Assembly (NCBI GenBank): GCA_963934295.1
Contig: CAWVXY010000006.1
Span: 52,633 to 116,632, forward strand
Source of the DNA: Seribacter sp963934295
GTDB lineage: Bacteria > Verrucomicrobiota > Verrucomicrobiia > Opitutales > Seribacteraceae
DNA: 64,000 bases
Direction of reading: 5' to 3'
Part shown: one piece after another, positions 36,048 to 45,054 of the stretch
How positions within the stretch are numbered: the first letter of the stretch is position 1
Layout of the letters: each line of letters begins with the position of its first letter
The notes under the pieces: model-generated
The model's input: only the letters and a program-made list of their open reading frames with translations
What the model was told of the DNA's origin: nothing
The model's database searches: none
Made by a program: the position numbers and the translations under genes

Positions 36048-38213
36048 TTATTGAATAAAAGAAAATTGCCTGGTGTTAATTAATGACCAAGCAATCCCTC
36101 GAAAATCTCGATCATTATAATATGCAAGTTTTTGTTTTTTGTCTTTGATAGACTTCAAGTACTTAACCTTTTTTTCAGGACTTACTTTTTTTGGGAGTGG
36201 TATTTGATAGGGAACCTTGGGGGAACTTGTTACCATGGCGAGGGATTGGGAAAGTTCTTCGGACGATGGATTTCTATTTAAGATGGAAAGAAAGAGAACC
36301 TTAATTTTTTCCTCTGAGGATTTGGCTTGGAGAAGATTTTTGGAAAGGGGAGACTTTGGATCAAATAGGGCTTTGTAAAAAACCCCGTTGAGGAGAGTGA
36401 GTGCTTGGGGCACGGATGATTCGTTTGATGCATTTTCAATGACCTCACGATCTGATTGGCCGAATTCTCGAAGGAAATGGCCGGGGGGGGCAGGAGTTTC
36501 AATTTCTGAAGCCCGCATTAAATTTCCGGAATATCCCTTCCATCTAGGATCGGGAGAAGTTTTACTTTGACCCCCACGATAAAGGGATTGGGCGTCAAAT
36601 TCAGCACCCATTACCAAACCTGCAAAAAGGGACTTTTGTTCGTTTCGTTTTTTTCCATATTCCCTTCTTAGCATTGATACAGCTTGTCTATCATCTGCTT
36701 CCTGTGCTTCTCGAATTTTGAGCTGAATCTCATTCATGTTATTATTGATTCGGGCATTCTCTTTAGCACCTTTTTTGGCTAGTTGAACGAATTTTTTATC
36801 ACTCAAGTCGTCAACCTGCTTTTGATAATTCGCAAAGTTTTTGAGTCGAAATTCAACTTTTGATGAATCCGCTTTTCTTTCATCAACCTCGGGAATGGAT
36901 AGGGCAACAATCGAATCCCAAAGTTGCTCTGCACTCATACGTTTAAGTATAGGGGCTTCAAAATAATATTTTTCGACACTGGTAAGTTCACGACCGGTTG
37001 CTTCTCTTTCAAAAGCTTCCACATTGTGTAGAATCTTTTGAAACTCTTTAAGATCATACTTCACACGAACCATGAGCGATTCTAAGTGAGTTAATAATTC
37101 AGGGATGGAAGATTCTGAATCGTCACGTAAATCGTCCACAGGTTCTATGATTCCACGGCCGAAAACTTTCTTCCACATTCTATTGGAAATTACTTTAGTA
37201 AAGCGCGGATTATTTGTTGAGATGATCCATTGCCCATACGCATTAACAGGATTTTCTATTTCTTCATTCAGGGAGTCTGGTGCAAAAATAGGTTCTGAAT
37301 TTACAACGGTTTTGGGTTTTGCATCATCGTATTGATAGTCGTGGGGTAAATTGAGTTTTTTGCCAGTATGAGTGGCTCCATATCTAAGAGGTTGTACCAT
37401 TTCCTGGATCGCCTTTCTGAGCACCTGTGCTTTTTGAGAATTCCCTAGCTTTCTTTTCTCTGTCTTGGATAAACCCTTGGTTTGTTGATTAAAATATTGA
37501 CCAATTTTCTTTTGTAAGCCTTGTCCCATACGGGTGGAGATTCCATAGGTAAAGGACGCCATCTTGTAATATTCCATTTGAGTCCACTTATCAAAAGGGT
37601 GGTTATGGCATTGGGCACAAACCATCTGTGTTCCAAGGAATATTTGAGCAGTGTTGGACATATTATCAAGGGGCATACCTGCGTCACGTAGGTAATAGCC
37701 AACAGCACCGTTTTCCCACGGGTATCCCTTTGCAGTTACCAAAGAATATGCCATCTGGTCAAAGGGTACATTTTGTACGACCTGTTCTTTTACCCAGTGG
37801 TTGTAAAGTTGACCGGCTTGTATCTGGTTACCGCCTCGCATTCGTGATTTTAATCTGAGCAAATCAGCCCACCAATTAAACATATGACTATCATAAGCTG
37901 AAGACTCGGTCAGTTCTTCAATAAGCTGAGATTTTTTTTGGTCTGATGTATTGGATAGGTAGGAATTTATTTCCTTAAAAGTGGGAATTCTTCCGGCGAA
38001 CGAAAGGTACAATCTTCTAACCAATGCAGCTTCGTTTATCTTAGCAGGAATTTTGACCTTTCTTTTTTGGTATGTGCTGTTGAGGATTTTATCGATAGCC
38101 TCTGCTTCAGCTTGGATAATTGAAGGAGAAAATTTATCCTCAGGTAGGGTTGCATACAATGTGAACTGTAAAGTAATCAAAAAAACCAGAGGGGCGAAAA
38201 ATATAGTTTTCAT
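36048..38213 (-). CDS. secreted DUF1549/DUF1553 (PSD1-type) protein
   Basis: 721 aa with a signal peptide. DUF1549 (about 55-250) begins VRRLYLSFAGRIPTFKEI and contains AQCHNHPFDKW, where VCAQCH forms a CxxCH haem-type motif. DUF1553 (about 330-690) includes NPRFTKVISNRMWKKVFGRGI, SAEQLWDSI, FLREFGQSDR and PQALTLLNG. Between them is a Lys/Gln-rich coiled region (about 470-540). Unlike many relatives it has no separate N-terminal PSCyt1 domain. Co-transcribed with the DUF1501 gene. The biochemical role is unknown, probably periplasmic redox. Confidence 0.9.
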   Translation of the reverse strand: MKTIFFAPLVFLITLQFTLYATLPEDKFSPSIIQAEAEAIDKILNSTYQKRKVKIPAKINEAALVRRLYLSFAGRIPTFKEINSYLSNTSDQKKSQLIEELTESSAYDSHMFNWWADLLRLKSRMRGGNQIQAGQLYNHWVKEQVVQNVPFDQMAYSLVTAKGYPWENGAVGYYLRDAGMPLDNMSNTAQIFLGTQMVCAQCHNHPFDKWTQMEYYKMASFTYGISTRMGQGLQKKIGQYFNQQTKGLSKTEKRKLGNSQKAQVLRKAIQEMVQPLRYGATHTGKKLNLPHDYQYDDAKPKTVVNSEPIFAPDSLNEEIENPVNAYGQWIISTNNPRFTKVISNRMWKKVFGRGIIEPVDDLRDDSESSIPELLTHLESLMVRVKYDLKEFQKILHNVEAFEREATGRELTSVEKYYFEAPILKRMSAEQLWDSIVALSIPEVDERKADSSKVEFRLKNFANYQKQVDDLSDKKFVQLAKKGAKENARINNNMNEIQLKIREAQEADDRQAVSMLRREYGKKRNEQKSLFAGLVMGAEFDAQSLYRGGQSKTSPDPRWKGYSGNLMRASEIETPAPPGHFLREFGQSDREVIENASNESSVPQALTLLNGVFYKALFDPKSPLSKNLLQAKSSEEKIKVLFLSILNRNPSSEELSQSLAMVTSSPKVPYQIPLPKKVSPEKKVKYLKSIKDKKQKLAYYNDRDFRGIAWSLINTRQFSFIQ

Positions 38214-38396
38214 AACAATGACTAAACTACAAATTTAGGTAAAAAGTTTCACCCATAAAATAATAAAAACCTAGATTTTTTTTTGGAGGCTACCCCCTAT
38301 TTTATTGGTGGTATCAAAAAAATGTTTTGAGAATTTTAATCTTACTGTTCGCAAACAGAAAGTATCCCTTATCAATTATTTCGGATACAAAACCCC

Positions 38397-40595
38397 TCAG
38401 AACGAACGGGAGAATGAAAAGATAAAGTTTCGACCACCTCCATTTAAGCCGGAACCATGCACCCGATAATCAACATCACTCAGATTTTCCACCGCAAAGA
38501 AAACGGATGAATCTTCACCCCATTTTCGTCCCCCACTTATTCCAAATAACGGGTAACCAGGTGTTCCATTTGATGGGATGCGGGAGGAATCTGTTTCATC
38601 TTTTAATGACAGATCATCCGCCCGCCCCACTGCCAAAATTGAAAAGTCTCCCCACCAATTAGATTGTGGAGGAGCATAGCGGGTAACAAAATGAAACTGC
38701 GGAGGCATAAGCCGAGTAGTTGCGCGATCAACTGGATCGTAGTTTCGACCATCAATGGTAATAGATCCAGTTGCGTTGTTGTCTAATAATTGCTCCACTT
38801 CTGAATCCATTAAAGAAATGCGAAACTGTGTGCTCCACGAAGGAGACCAGTCGTGCCCAACTTGAATTTCCAGTCCGTGAATAAAGCCGTTTGCATTAGC
38901 CTTTAAAACATCTGATTTTCCAGATTCAATTGGCGAGCGTACAATCATATCATTAATCCATGTATGAAAATACGAAGCTTCCCAGTTCCAGGAACCGGAT
39001 CTTCCTTTAACCCCCATTTCTGCTTGTAAGAAATTTTCTGAATCAAGTGAGGTATTTGGGCGTTCTACCGCACTGGTCTCATCTGTGGAAGTAAGGTCAT
39101 ATAAACTGGGCGGACGAAATCCCTCAGATAGACCAAGAAAGAGAAAGTTACCCTGCGTAATCTCTCTGTTTGCCCGTATACTCCCAATCAACTCCTTATA
39201 ATTTTTTTTCTCGGATGGTTGTAAAGTCGAAGAATCACTATTTTTGAGATAATAGCGTTGAAGGTCAGCCTGTATCGAAGAAAAGCGTATTCCAGGTTCA
39301 ACACTCCAATCTCCAAGCAGGAAGTTGTCACTTAGGTAAAAAGCAAATCGGTCATAGTGGGCGTCAGCAGCTAGGGGGCCTTGCACTAAATTGGTGCTTC
39401 TTACTTGTACACTGTTAAATTTATAACCACCGGAATGTAGGGATTCTCTTTGCCATTCTGCACCATATGCCAAGCGCCCCCCCCATGGATCATCCGTTTC
39501 AAACCGGGATGAAAATCCGAGATCTTCGAGCCCGAAATATTGAAAATCTCCACCCGTGGGCATACCACTCGATGATCCTTTCATCCGGTTGCGTTCCTGT
39601 TCATGTTTATGCAAGCTCATTGTAAGCAAACCTGCATCGGCCAATCCCCCTGCATCGGCCCAGGAAAATTTTCCATAAAAGAGATTTCTTTCCTGATCTA
39701 ACTGTCGCCAGATTTCGGAACCTGGAGTGAGCCCTTCCCAAGTTAAACCATTAATCGTTTTATGGGTACGCGGAACATCATCCATAAACACATTCTGAAA
39801 GCCAATAGTCAACCGGGTATCTTCATTCAATTTACGGGACAATCGAAACTGGGAACCTCTGGAATCGTAGCCAGTATTTTTCTGCGTACCGATATCCCTG
39901 CCGCCCTCAAGATCTCCGAAAGAACGTTCAACATGGGATAGTTCGGCAAACCAATCAGGTGTAGATAAATTGCTTTTGACTCCCGCGGTCCATGAACTTT
40001 CGGCTGATGAAAGACGGCCGATGATTTGTCCGTTATGTGACATTTCAATATCTGTAAATCGGGGCTCTTTCGATATGATATTAACGACTCCTCCAATGGC
40101 ATCTGCTCCGTGTATTATACCATTGGGCCCGCGAACAATTTCAAGGCGATCTGCACCGAGCATTTCCACTGTACTCCAGTATTGATTTGGTCCCGCTCGC
40201 ATCGCCGAATGGTTAATTCTTATTCCATCTACTAACAGAACATTATGGTAACCGGTAAAACCGCGTATGTAAGGCGAAGATTGTCCGAGTGCGGTTTTTT
40301 GAACCATGACTGAGTTAAGGCCAGATAAGGATTCGGGAAGAGATCGTGCAGCGTATAGCAACTCGGTTCCTTCTAATCTATTAATTGCCCAAGGTGATGA
40401 ACGTAATGAAGTAGCAAACCCTCCCTTGGCGGTAATGACAAACGGATCGAGCTCATCGGTTTGCACCGAGGTTTCTTCGGCCTGCACAGCCTTTGGGAAA
40501 TATAGAAAGGTAAAATAAAAGATGAAGAAGAAACATACCCATCTCGGTCCGGTAGGGCGTCGAAAGAAAAAGGCTAGCGATTTAAAATTAGACAT
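38397..40595 (-). CDS. TonB-dependent outer-membrane receptor
   Basis: 732 aa from the ATG at codon 9 of the longest frame (40595), which gives a normal signal peptide ending in VQA. TonB-box-like ELDPFVITA follows. The plug (about 60-180) has YIRGFTGYHNVLLVDGIRI, RLEIVRGPNGIIHGADAIGG and VVNIISKEP. The 22-strand barrel follows, with ITQGNFLFLGLSEGFRPPSLYDL and a C-terminal FIFSFSRSF ending in Phe. It imports a large or scarce ligand using TonB energy. Neighbours (Met-rich barrel, CxxC protein, HupE-like protein, Mn/Zn ABC) suggest a metal or metal chelate rather than a sugar. The ligand is inferred. Confidence 0.9.
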   Translation of the reverse strand: MSNFKSLAFFFRRPTGPRWVCFFFIFYFTFLYFPKAVQAEETSVQTDELDPFVITAKGGFATSLRSSPWAINRLEGTELLYAARSLPESLSGLNSVMVQKTALGQSSPYIRGFTGYHNVLLVDGIRINHSAMRAGPNQYWSTVEMLGADRLEIVRGPNGIIHGADAIGGVVNIISKEPRFTDIEMSHNGQIIGRLSSAESSWTAGVKSNLSTPDWFAELSHVERSFGDLEGGRDIGTQKNTGYDSRGSQFRLSRKLNEDTRLTIGFQNVFMDDVPRTHKTINGLTWEGLTPGSEIWRQLDQERNLFYGKFSWADAGGLADAGLLTMSLHKHEQERNRMKGSSSGMPTGGDFQYFGLEDLGFSSRFETDDPWGGRLAYGAEWQRESLHSGGYKFNSVQVRSTNLVQGPLAADAHYDRFAFYLSDNFLLGDWSVEPGIRFSSIQADLQRYYLKNSDSSTLQPSEKKNYKELIGSIRANREITQGNFLFLGLSEGFRPPSLYDLTSTDETSAVERPNTSLDSENFLQAEMGVKGRSGSWNWEASYFHTWINDMIVRSPIESGKSDVLKANANGFIHGLEIQVGHDWSPSWSTQFRISLMDSEVEQLLDNNATGSITIDGRNYDPVDRATTRLMPPQFHFVTRYAPPQSNWWGDFSILAVGRADDLSLKDETDSSRIPSNGTPGYPLFGISGGRKWGEDSSVFFAVENLSDVDYRVHGSGLNGGGRNFIFSFSRSF

Positions 40596-40730
40596 TATGA
40601 TCGTCTGAATCTTTACCAATTTTAAATTAAATCGAAAGCTAAAATCAAAGAAATCATAAAAATTTGTTTCAATCCAAAATTTGTTTTTTTGAGTAAAATA
40701 AATTGATGGTGAATTTCAGTCCAAAAATTC

Positions 40731-40765
40731 ACCCCTTTGGCCTTCGATCCAAAAGCCAAAGGGGT
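40731..40765 (-). terminator. rho-independent terminator after the Met-rich outer-membrane protein gene
   Basis: ACCCCTTTGGC pairs perfectly over 11 bases with GCCAAAGGGGT around a 13-base loop. On the minus strand it begins 21 bases after the stop at 40787 and is followed by GAATTTTTGG. It separates that gene from the TonB receptor. Confidence 0.8.
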
Positions 40766-40786
40766 AGAAAAGGTTGAAATCTACAA

Positions 40787-41785
40787 TTACCAGGCGTACT
40801 GCCAACCAAGAGTCCATGTGGAATCAAGCTCCAGTTGGACACCATTTACTTTTTGATCGAGAGGTGTTTCCCACTCAGCAGCGATGCGATGGCCTTTCAG
40901 TCCACCATCCTGAAAATAGTAATTAAGGCCTAAACCCAAGGTTGTGATATCACGACCTTGAGAATTTGGGTTAAGGGCAGGGGACATCATTTTCATCATT
41001 CGGGTATCTTCTCCATCGACTTTACTCTGACTTGAGTAATCGAATTTGGCAGATGCACTTAAAGAATCAGTAATTTTACGAGCTCCCCACAGGGTTGCTT
41101 CAAACTTATTGCCGAGAGTGTAATCCTGATCGTTCTCACCGATTCGCAGAATTCCACCCAACTGAGCACCATAGGAATAGTTATCGGTTTGTGCTAAGTA
41201 AGTAATAGCAGGATGGAAATCATAAGTTCCGGATCCTAGTTGCATGCCATAGCCCAATGTATTTCCATTCGTATGTTTTTCATCAATTGATCCAGTAGGA
41301 AGGCTTAATCCCAAGTTCAAATGCATTCTTCGCCCGCTATCCCATTGGGCAAGATCGTAAAGTCCTGCCACTTTTAAATCGCCAATTCCAGAACTTCCCA
41401 TATTCATGCTCATATTCATTGGCATGATCATGTCCATATCATTGTCTAAATAATTAAGCATGGTCATTAGTGTCCACTTATCGGAGATGGCATACATCGT
41501 TCCAAACATATGCATGTCCATAGTCATCTTAGTTGGAACCATGGTAGTCATGCCCGTTAATTGTGAGGATGCGGTTACAGCATTAGATCCTTTTAGCAAT
41601 CCTTCCATATCCATAGACATGTACCGGTAGGACACCATCCATTCCCCCATCGCGTGCATATGATCGCCCATTACAGAGATGGGTGCGTGTCCATCCGGTC
41701 GGGCCGCAGTCCAGGGTCCTTCATGGGCGGTTGAAACAGAGACATTAATAATAAGGGAAACAAATAAGAGAGATAATTTTTTCAT
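40787..41785 (-). CDS. Met/His-rich outer-membrane beta-barrel protein, probable metal-related
   Basis: 332 aa from the ATG at 41785 (MKKLSLLF signal, cleavage near STA); the longer frame starting at 41872 adds a non-signal leader. The first third is unusually rich in Met and His: GDHMHAMGEWMVSYRYMSMD, KMTMDMHMFG and DNDMDMIMPMNMSMNMG. The rest is an alternating beta pattern with GIGDLKVAGLYDLA, LGLSLPTGSID and a C-terminal LGWQYAW ending in an aromatic, as in outer-membrane barrels. Met-rich segments bind copper(I) or silver in other periplasmic proteins, so copper handling is a plausible inference. Same strand as the TonB receptor, with a terminator between. Confidence 0.75.
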   Translation of the reverse strand: MKKLSLLFVSLIINVSVSTAHEGPWTAARPDGHAPISVMGDHMHAMGEWMVSYRYMSMDMEGLLKGSNAVTASSQLTGMTTMVPTKMTMDMHMFGTMYAISDKWTLMTMLNYLDNDMDMIMPMNMSMNMGSSGIGDLKVAGLYDLAQWDSGRRMHLNLGLSLPTGSIDEKHTNGNTLGYGMQLGSGTYDFHPAITYLAQTDNYSYGAQLGGILRIGENDQDYTLGNKFEATLWGARKITDSLSASAKFDYSSQSKVDGEDTRMMKMMSPALNPNSQGRDITTLGLGLNYYFQDGGLKGHRIAAEWETPLDQKVNGVQLELDSTWTLGWQYAW

Positions 41786-41908
41786 AATAGTAAAAAGATT
41801 GAAATTTTGAATGTAGCTAAATAAACGAACCAAGAAGTATATTTTTAAATACACAGGTATTAGCTTTTCCACGCTGCGGGTGGAAAGTAAGGTCCGACAA
41901 GAGAGTGC

Positions 41909-42298
41909 TTACGCTCTGATTCGCGGAGGAGGGAGTTCCGCTGGATCGTAGGTAGAGGAGATATGCCAGATAGGAGGGCATGATGCTCCAACCATTTTCA
42001 GCCCATGATCAGTAATAATTTCAGGTTTTTCCGACGCTAATTTTAATTTGTGCGAAAAAATCTCTATGGCCGATAAATCTTTTTTTCCTGAATCTGTTTG
42101 TTCGCTTACAAATTGACAGACGCTACAGGGGCGATCCCCATTGAATGTCCATTCTACAGATAAACTGATTGATTGGGTTTCCTGATAAAATTCATCAATC
42201 ATATTTAACCATGCTCCCACTTGAACGAAGGCCAATGGCATACCGCTTATTGTGAGTGCTGAAAGAAAAGAAAGGAATTGTAGAATTCTTTTGAACAT
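41909..42298 (-). CDS. small exported CxxC protein, unknown family
   Basis: 129 aa from the Met at 42298; an upstream in-frame Met at 42310 adds four residues. Hydrophobic signal or anchor at residues 5-30. The mature part has PCSVCQF, a CxxC that could bind metal or be redox-active, and a third Cys in GASCPP. The C-terminus is Pro-rich. It lies between a HupE-like gene and the Met-rich outer-membrane protein on the same strand, which suggests a periplasmic metal role. I do not recognise the family with certainty. Confidence 0.6.
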   Translation of the reverse strand: MFKRILQFLSFLSALTISGMPLAFVQVGAWLNMIDEFYQETQSISLSVEWTFNGDRPCSVCQFVSEQTDSGKKDLSAIEIFSHKLKLASEKPEIITDHGLKMVGASCPPIWHISSTYDPAELPPPRIRA

Positions 42299-42395
42299 GA
42301 ATTGGGACAAACTCTTTAAAAACTTTAAAACGAAGGAATGTTCAAGAGTTTTAAGTCAAAGCTACAAATTATTAAATATGAATAATCTTCTAAAG

Positions 42396-43571
42396 TTAAA
42401 AAAAGATTCGTTCAATCGTCCAATAAATTCCCATAAGTGCAATGAGGGTTGAACAGGGAACAACTGCGATCTTTCGATATTTTGCTTCATCTTTGAGCCA
42501 GAAAGTTAAGAAAAACACGATAGCAATTACAGCTAATTGACCGAATTCAACTCCAACATTAAAGCCAAGTAGGCCAATTACCAGCGATGTTGGGTCCAAA
42601 TCAAAAGCTGATAGGGCACCGGCAAAGCCAAGTCCATGAATCAAGCCAAAGAAAAAGACAATGAACAACCTTGAATGACGATAGTTGGGAAAGAAAATAT
42701 TTTCAATTGCCACCACGGCTATACTTGCTGCTATAATTGGTTCAACCACATGAGATGGTGCTGATATTAATTCCAGAGTTGCAAGCCCTAGGGTTATTGT
42801 GTGAGCAACCGTAAATACGGAGACTTGGTATAAAATCGGCTTCCATTTTCTTGAAAGAAAAAAGAGACCGAGTACGAACAGGATGTGATCAAGGCCAAGA
42901 GGGAGAACATGAACAAATCCTTGCCTGGTAAAAGAGTAAAAGGTGCTTCTGGCATCTTCCTGACGCTCTTCCGAACTTTTCTCTGCAATGGAACCTGATT
43001 TTTGCTCAACTTCGTTTGGCACGATCGGTTTTCCGTCAATAAAAGAAAGATCAAATTTAAAACTCTCTTCATTAGGAAAAAGAACATTTACTCGTTTTTG
43101 AGGTTTCCCATTTATTTGATTCGTAAAAACTAGATCGTAGGGAGCTTCGTCCTGCGACCTTATTTGATAAAAACTAGAGTTATTATCGAGAGAAATATCA
43201 TATCGGCCTTGTAAAACCAAAATGTTCTCCTCACTTAAATCTCCCCCATCCTGTTCCACGAAATCAAATATAAATTCAGGCAGATACCAATCATTGTTGC
43301 CAAAGCGTAATTGAAGAGCATTTTCGATCATACTTTTCGCCTGCAGAATAAGATCTGTTTTGTTTGAGTCAGAAAGTTGTTTGAAAGCACTGTTGGTAAG
43401 GAAAGGCACTTGCTCAGGATCTTCAGCAAAACTTCTTGTGTCTATTTCGATATAAATGGAGCAATTGCCATCAGAATTAAACTTACCAATGACTGGTATA
43501 TCCGGTATGGGATGCCCGTTAAGAATAATACTTAATAATGGAAAAAGTAGAGTAATTTTTAAAAATTTCAT
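42396..43571 (-). CDS. HupE/UreJ-type membrane protein with large periplasmic domain
   Basis: 391 aa. A signal peptide and a soluble N-terminal domain (about 20-205) precede a six- or seven-helix part with the HupE/UreJ_2 signature: GFVHVLPLGLDHILFVLGLF, VFTVAHTITLGLATL, FGLIHGLGFAGAL and GFNVGVEFGQLAV. HupE and UreJ homologues are linked to nickel or cobalt uptake. The conserved His and Asp residues in HxxxxGxDH and HGLGFA are the likely metal path. The long periplasmic domain is typical of the UreJ_2 subgroup, whose substrate is not known. Divergent from a small Cys/Lys protein across a gap with inverted repeats. Confidence 0.82.
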   Translation of the reverse strand: MKFLKITLLFPLLSIILNGHPIPDIPVIGKFNSDGNCSIYIEIDTRSFAEDPEQVPFLTNSAFKQLSDSNKTDLILQAKSMIENALQLRFGNNDWYLPEFIFDFVEQDGGDLSEENILVLQGRYDISLDNNSSFYQIRSQDEAPYDLVFTNQINGKPQKRVNVLFPNEESFKFDLSFIDGKPIVPNEVEQKSGSIAEKSSEERQEDARSTFYSFTRQGFVHVLPLGLDHILFVLGLFFLSRKWKPILYQVSVFTVAHTITLGLATLELISAPSHVVEPIIAASIAVVAIENIFFPNYRHSRLFIVFFFGLIHGLGFAGALSAFDLDPTSLVIGLLGFNVGVEFGQLAVIAIVFFLTFWLKDEAKYRKIAVVPCSTLIALMGIYWTIERIFF

Positions 43572-43595
43572 CCAGAACAGAAAAATCTTGGGTTA

Positions 43596-43713
43596 GGTAA
43601 CGCTTGTTGGGTTATTCGGTAAAATTAGTAATATTGAGTACTTCTTACTTGTCTATCTTGTATTTGGATATTCAATAATATTCTTATTATATATATTAAC
43701 CCACAACATTACC
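43596..43713. promoter_or_regulatory. imperfect inverted repeat flanking a divergent promoter region
   Basis: GGTAACGCTTGTTGGGTTA (43596-43614) is nearly the reverse complement of TAACCCACAACATTACC (43697-43713). A further TTGGGTTA lies at 43588, giving three copies of a TTGGGTTA-like half-site. The outer copies sit 17-25 bases from the HupE start and 5 bases from the small-protein start. Two operator copies controlling both genes is one reading. Confidence 0.35.
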
Positions 43714-43717
43714 CATT

Positions 43718-44032
43718 ATGAAAAAATTATTCTCAATAGTCGCTTTACTTGCTTTTGCCGGTTCTATCTACGCTGGTTGCCCATCAAAACCTATCCATGG
43801 TAAAGTCGTAAGTTTTGATGAAGAGTCAAAAACCCTCACGATTGCCCAAGGTAAAAAGGAAAAGAAAGTTCAAATAGGTAGCAAAACTCAAATGGAAGGT
43901 ATTGATTGCCCAACTAAACTTGCTAAAGGTGCAAAAGTTTCAATTGAAGGCTGCAACTGCAAAAACAAGACTGCATCCAAGATTGCTTTGGCAAAAGGCA
44001 AGGGAAAAGGAAAGAAAGAAAAGAAGGGATAA
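43718..44032 (+). CDS. small secreted Cys/Lys-rich protein
   Basis: 104 aa with a clear signal peptide (cleavage near IYA). The mature 85 residues form a probable small beta-barrel: HGKVVSFDEESKTLTIAQGKKEKKVQIG resembles the first strands of DUF5666-like domains. Four cysteines (one just after the signal, one in DCPTK and two in GCNCKN) could bind metal or form two disulfides. The tail is GKGKGKKEKK. Divergent from HupE and followed by a strong terminator, so it is a single-gene transcript. Confidence 0.7.
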   Translation: MKKLFSIVALLAFAGSIYAGCPSKPIHGKVVSFDEESKTLTIAQGKKEKKVQIGSKTQMEGIDCPTKLAKGAKVSIEGCNCKNKTASKIALAKGKGKGKKEKKG

Positions 44033-44052
44033 TTTCCTTTTAAATTAATTTT

Positions 44053-44081
44053 AAGCCTCTGGGTAACCGGAGGCTTTTTTT
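44053..44081 (+). terminator. rho-independent terminator after the small Cys/Lys protein
   Basis: AAGCCTC pairs with GAGGCTT, with an inner GGT/ACC helix, and is followed by a run of T. Starts 20 bases after the stop at 44032. It may also act weakly for the convergent ABC operon. Confidence 0.88.
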
Positions 44082-44091
44082 GTGCCTCTCT

Positions 44092-45054
44092 TTAATTGGA
44101 ATGATCCAAAATTGTTTTTTTTCGAAAAAACAAATTGGTCAAAATCCCATTTTCTGTTCCCAATAGCCAGGCTATACCAAAGCATATGATCGCGACCACG
44201 ACCATGGAACCCGCGATCGAGCAATCTAACCATCGAGCGAGGAAGAAACCGCCAAATGAATAGAAAATGGATAGCGGAACAGAGCAAAATAGAATCGCCG
44301 GCATTCTCGTGAAGAAGAAGGACGCCGTAGTCGCAGGAAAAATAAGCATCGCTATGACTAGAATAACTCCAACTGATTCAAAGGACGCCACAATAGTTAT
44401 GGCGAGCAGTAACATAAGCCCGTAATGAATTGTTCTTACTGAAAGTCCAAGGGAGACGGATAATGTTTGATCGAAACTGGTTACCATTAATTGTTTGTAA
44501 AAAACAGTAATGATCAAAATGATTACCAGGGTAACCAGTCCAATGCTGAGTAGGGGACGGGAACCTATTTCAATGGAACCCCAATAAATATTCTCCGCAA
44601 GGGGGGTAAAACCGATTTCTCCATACAATAAACACTCTGCATCAATATGTGCATTATTTCCCATTTGAGTAATCAAGAGGACGCCCAAAGCAAAAAAGCT
44701 GGTGAAGGTAAGTCCTAAAGCCGCATCCATTTTAAGAGGGGTTTTCTTATGTAACCATTCGATGCAGAAACTGCATAGCAGACCTGCCCCGCATGCACCA
44801 ATAAACATCGGAAATAATGCCTTGGATTGGGTGGTAATAAAGGCAATCGCAAGCCCGGGAAGAATTCCGTGGCTGATCGCATCCCCCATTAACGCAAGTT
44901 TTCGAGCAACGATAAAGGCACCTATTAAACCGCACGAAAGAGAAACCATAATCCCCATACCCACAATTTGAGCATTCCAGGCAAAATCTTTCGGTGTGGC
45001 CCATGGTGCCCAAAAAGTATCATTAAAATCGAGGGGCGGGAAAAATTCAGTCAT
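44092..45054 (-). CDS. metal ABC transporter permease (ZnuB/MntB family), second permease
   Basis: 320 aa with about eight or nine membrane segments. ABC-3 family motifs: LIGAFIVARKLALMGDAISHGILPGLAIAF, LGLTFTSFFALGVLLI and VGVILVIAMLIFPATTASFF. The GDAISHG motif recurs in the partner permease as GDTLSHA. It forms half of the membrane channel for manganese, zinc or iron import. Its ATG overlaps the preceding permease by 4 bases. Last gene of a four-gene operon (binding protein, ATPase, permease-DtxR, permease). Confidence 0.9.
   Translation of the reverse strand: MTEFFPPLDFNDTFWAPWATPKDFAWNAQIVGMGIMVSLSCGLIGAFIVARKLALMGDAISHGILPGLAIAFITTQSKALFPMFIGACGAGLLCSFCIEWLHKKTPLKMDAALGLTFTSFFALGVLLITQMGNNAHIDAECLLYGEIGFTPLAENIYWGSIEIGSRPLLSIGLVTLVIILIITVFYKQLMVTSFDQTLSVSLGLSVRTIHYGLMLLLAITIVASFESVGVILVIAMLIFPATTASFFFTRMPAILFCSVPLSIFYSFGGFFLARWLDCSIAGSMVVVAIICFGIAWLLGTENGILTNLFFRKKTILDHSN

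Noticed and set aside
36388..36570. Short plus-strand frame inside the DUF1549/DUF1553 gene
   Set aside because: Fully contained in a well-supported minus-strand gene with conserved domains.
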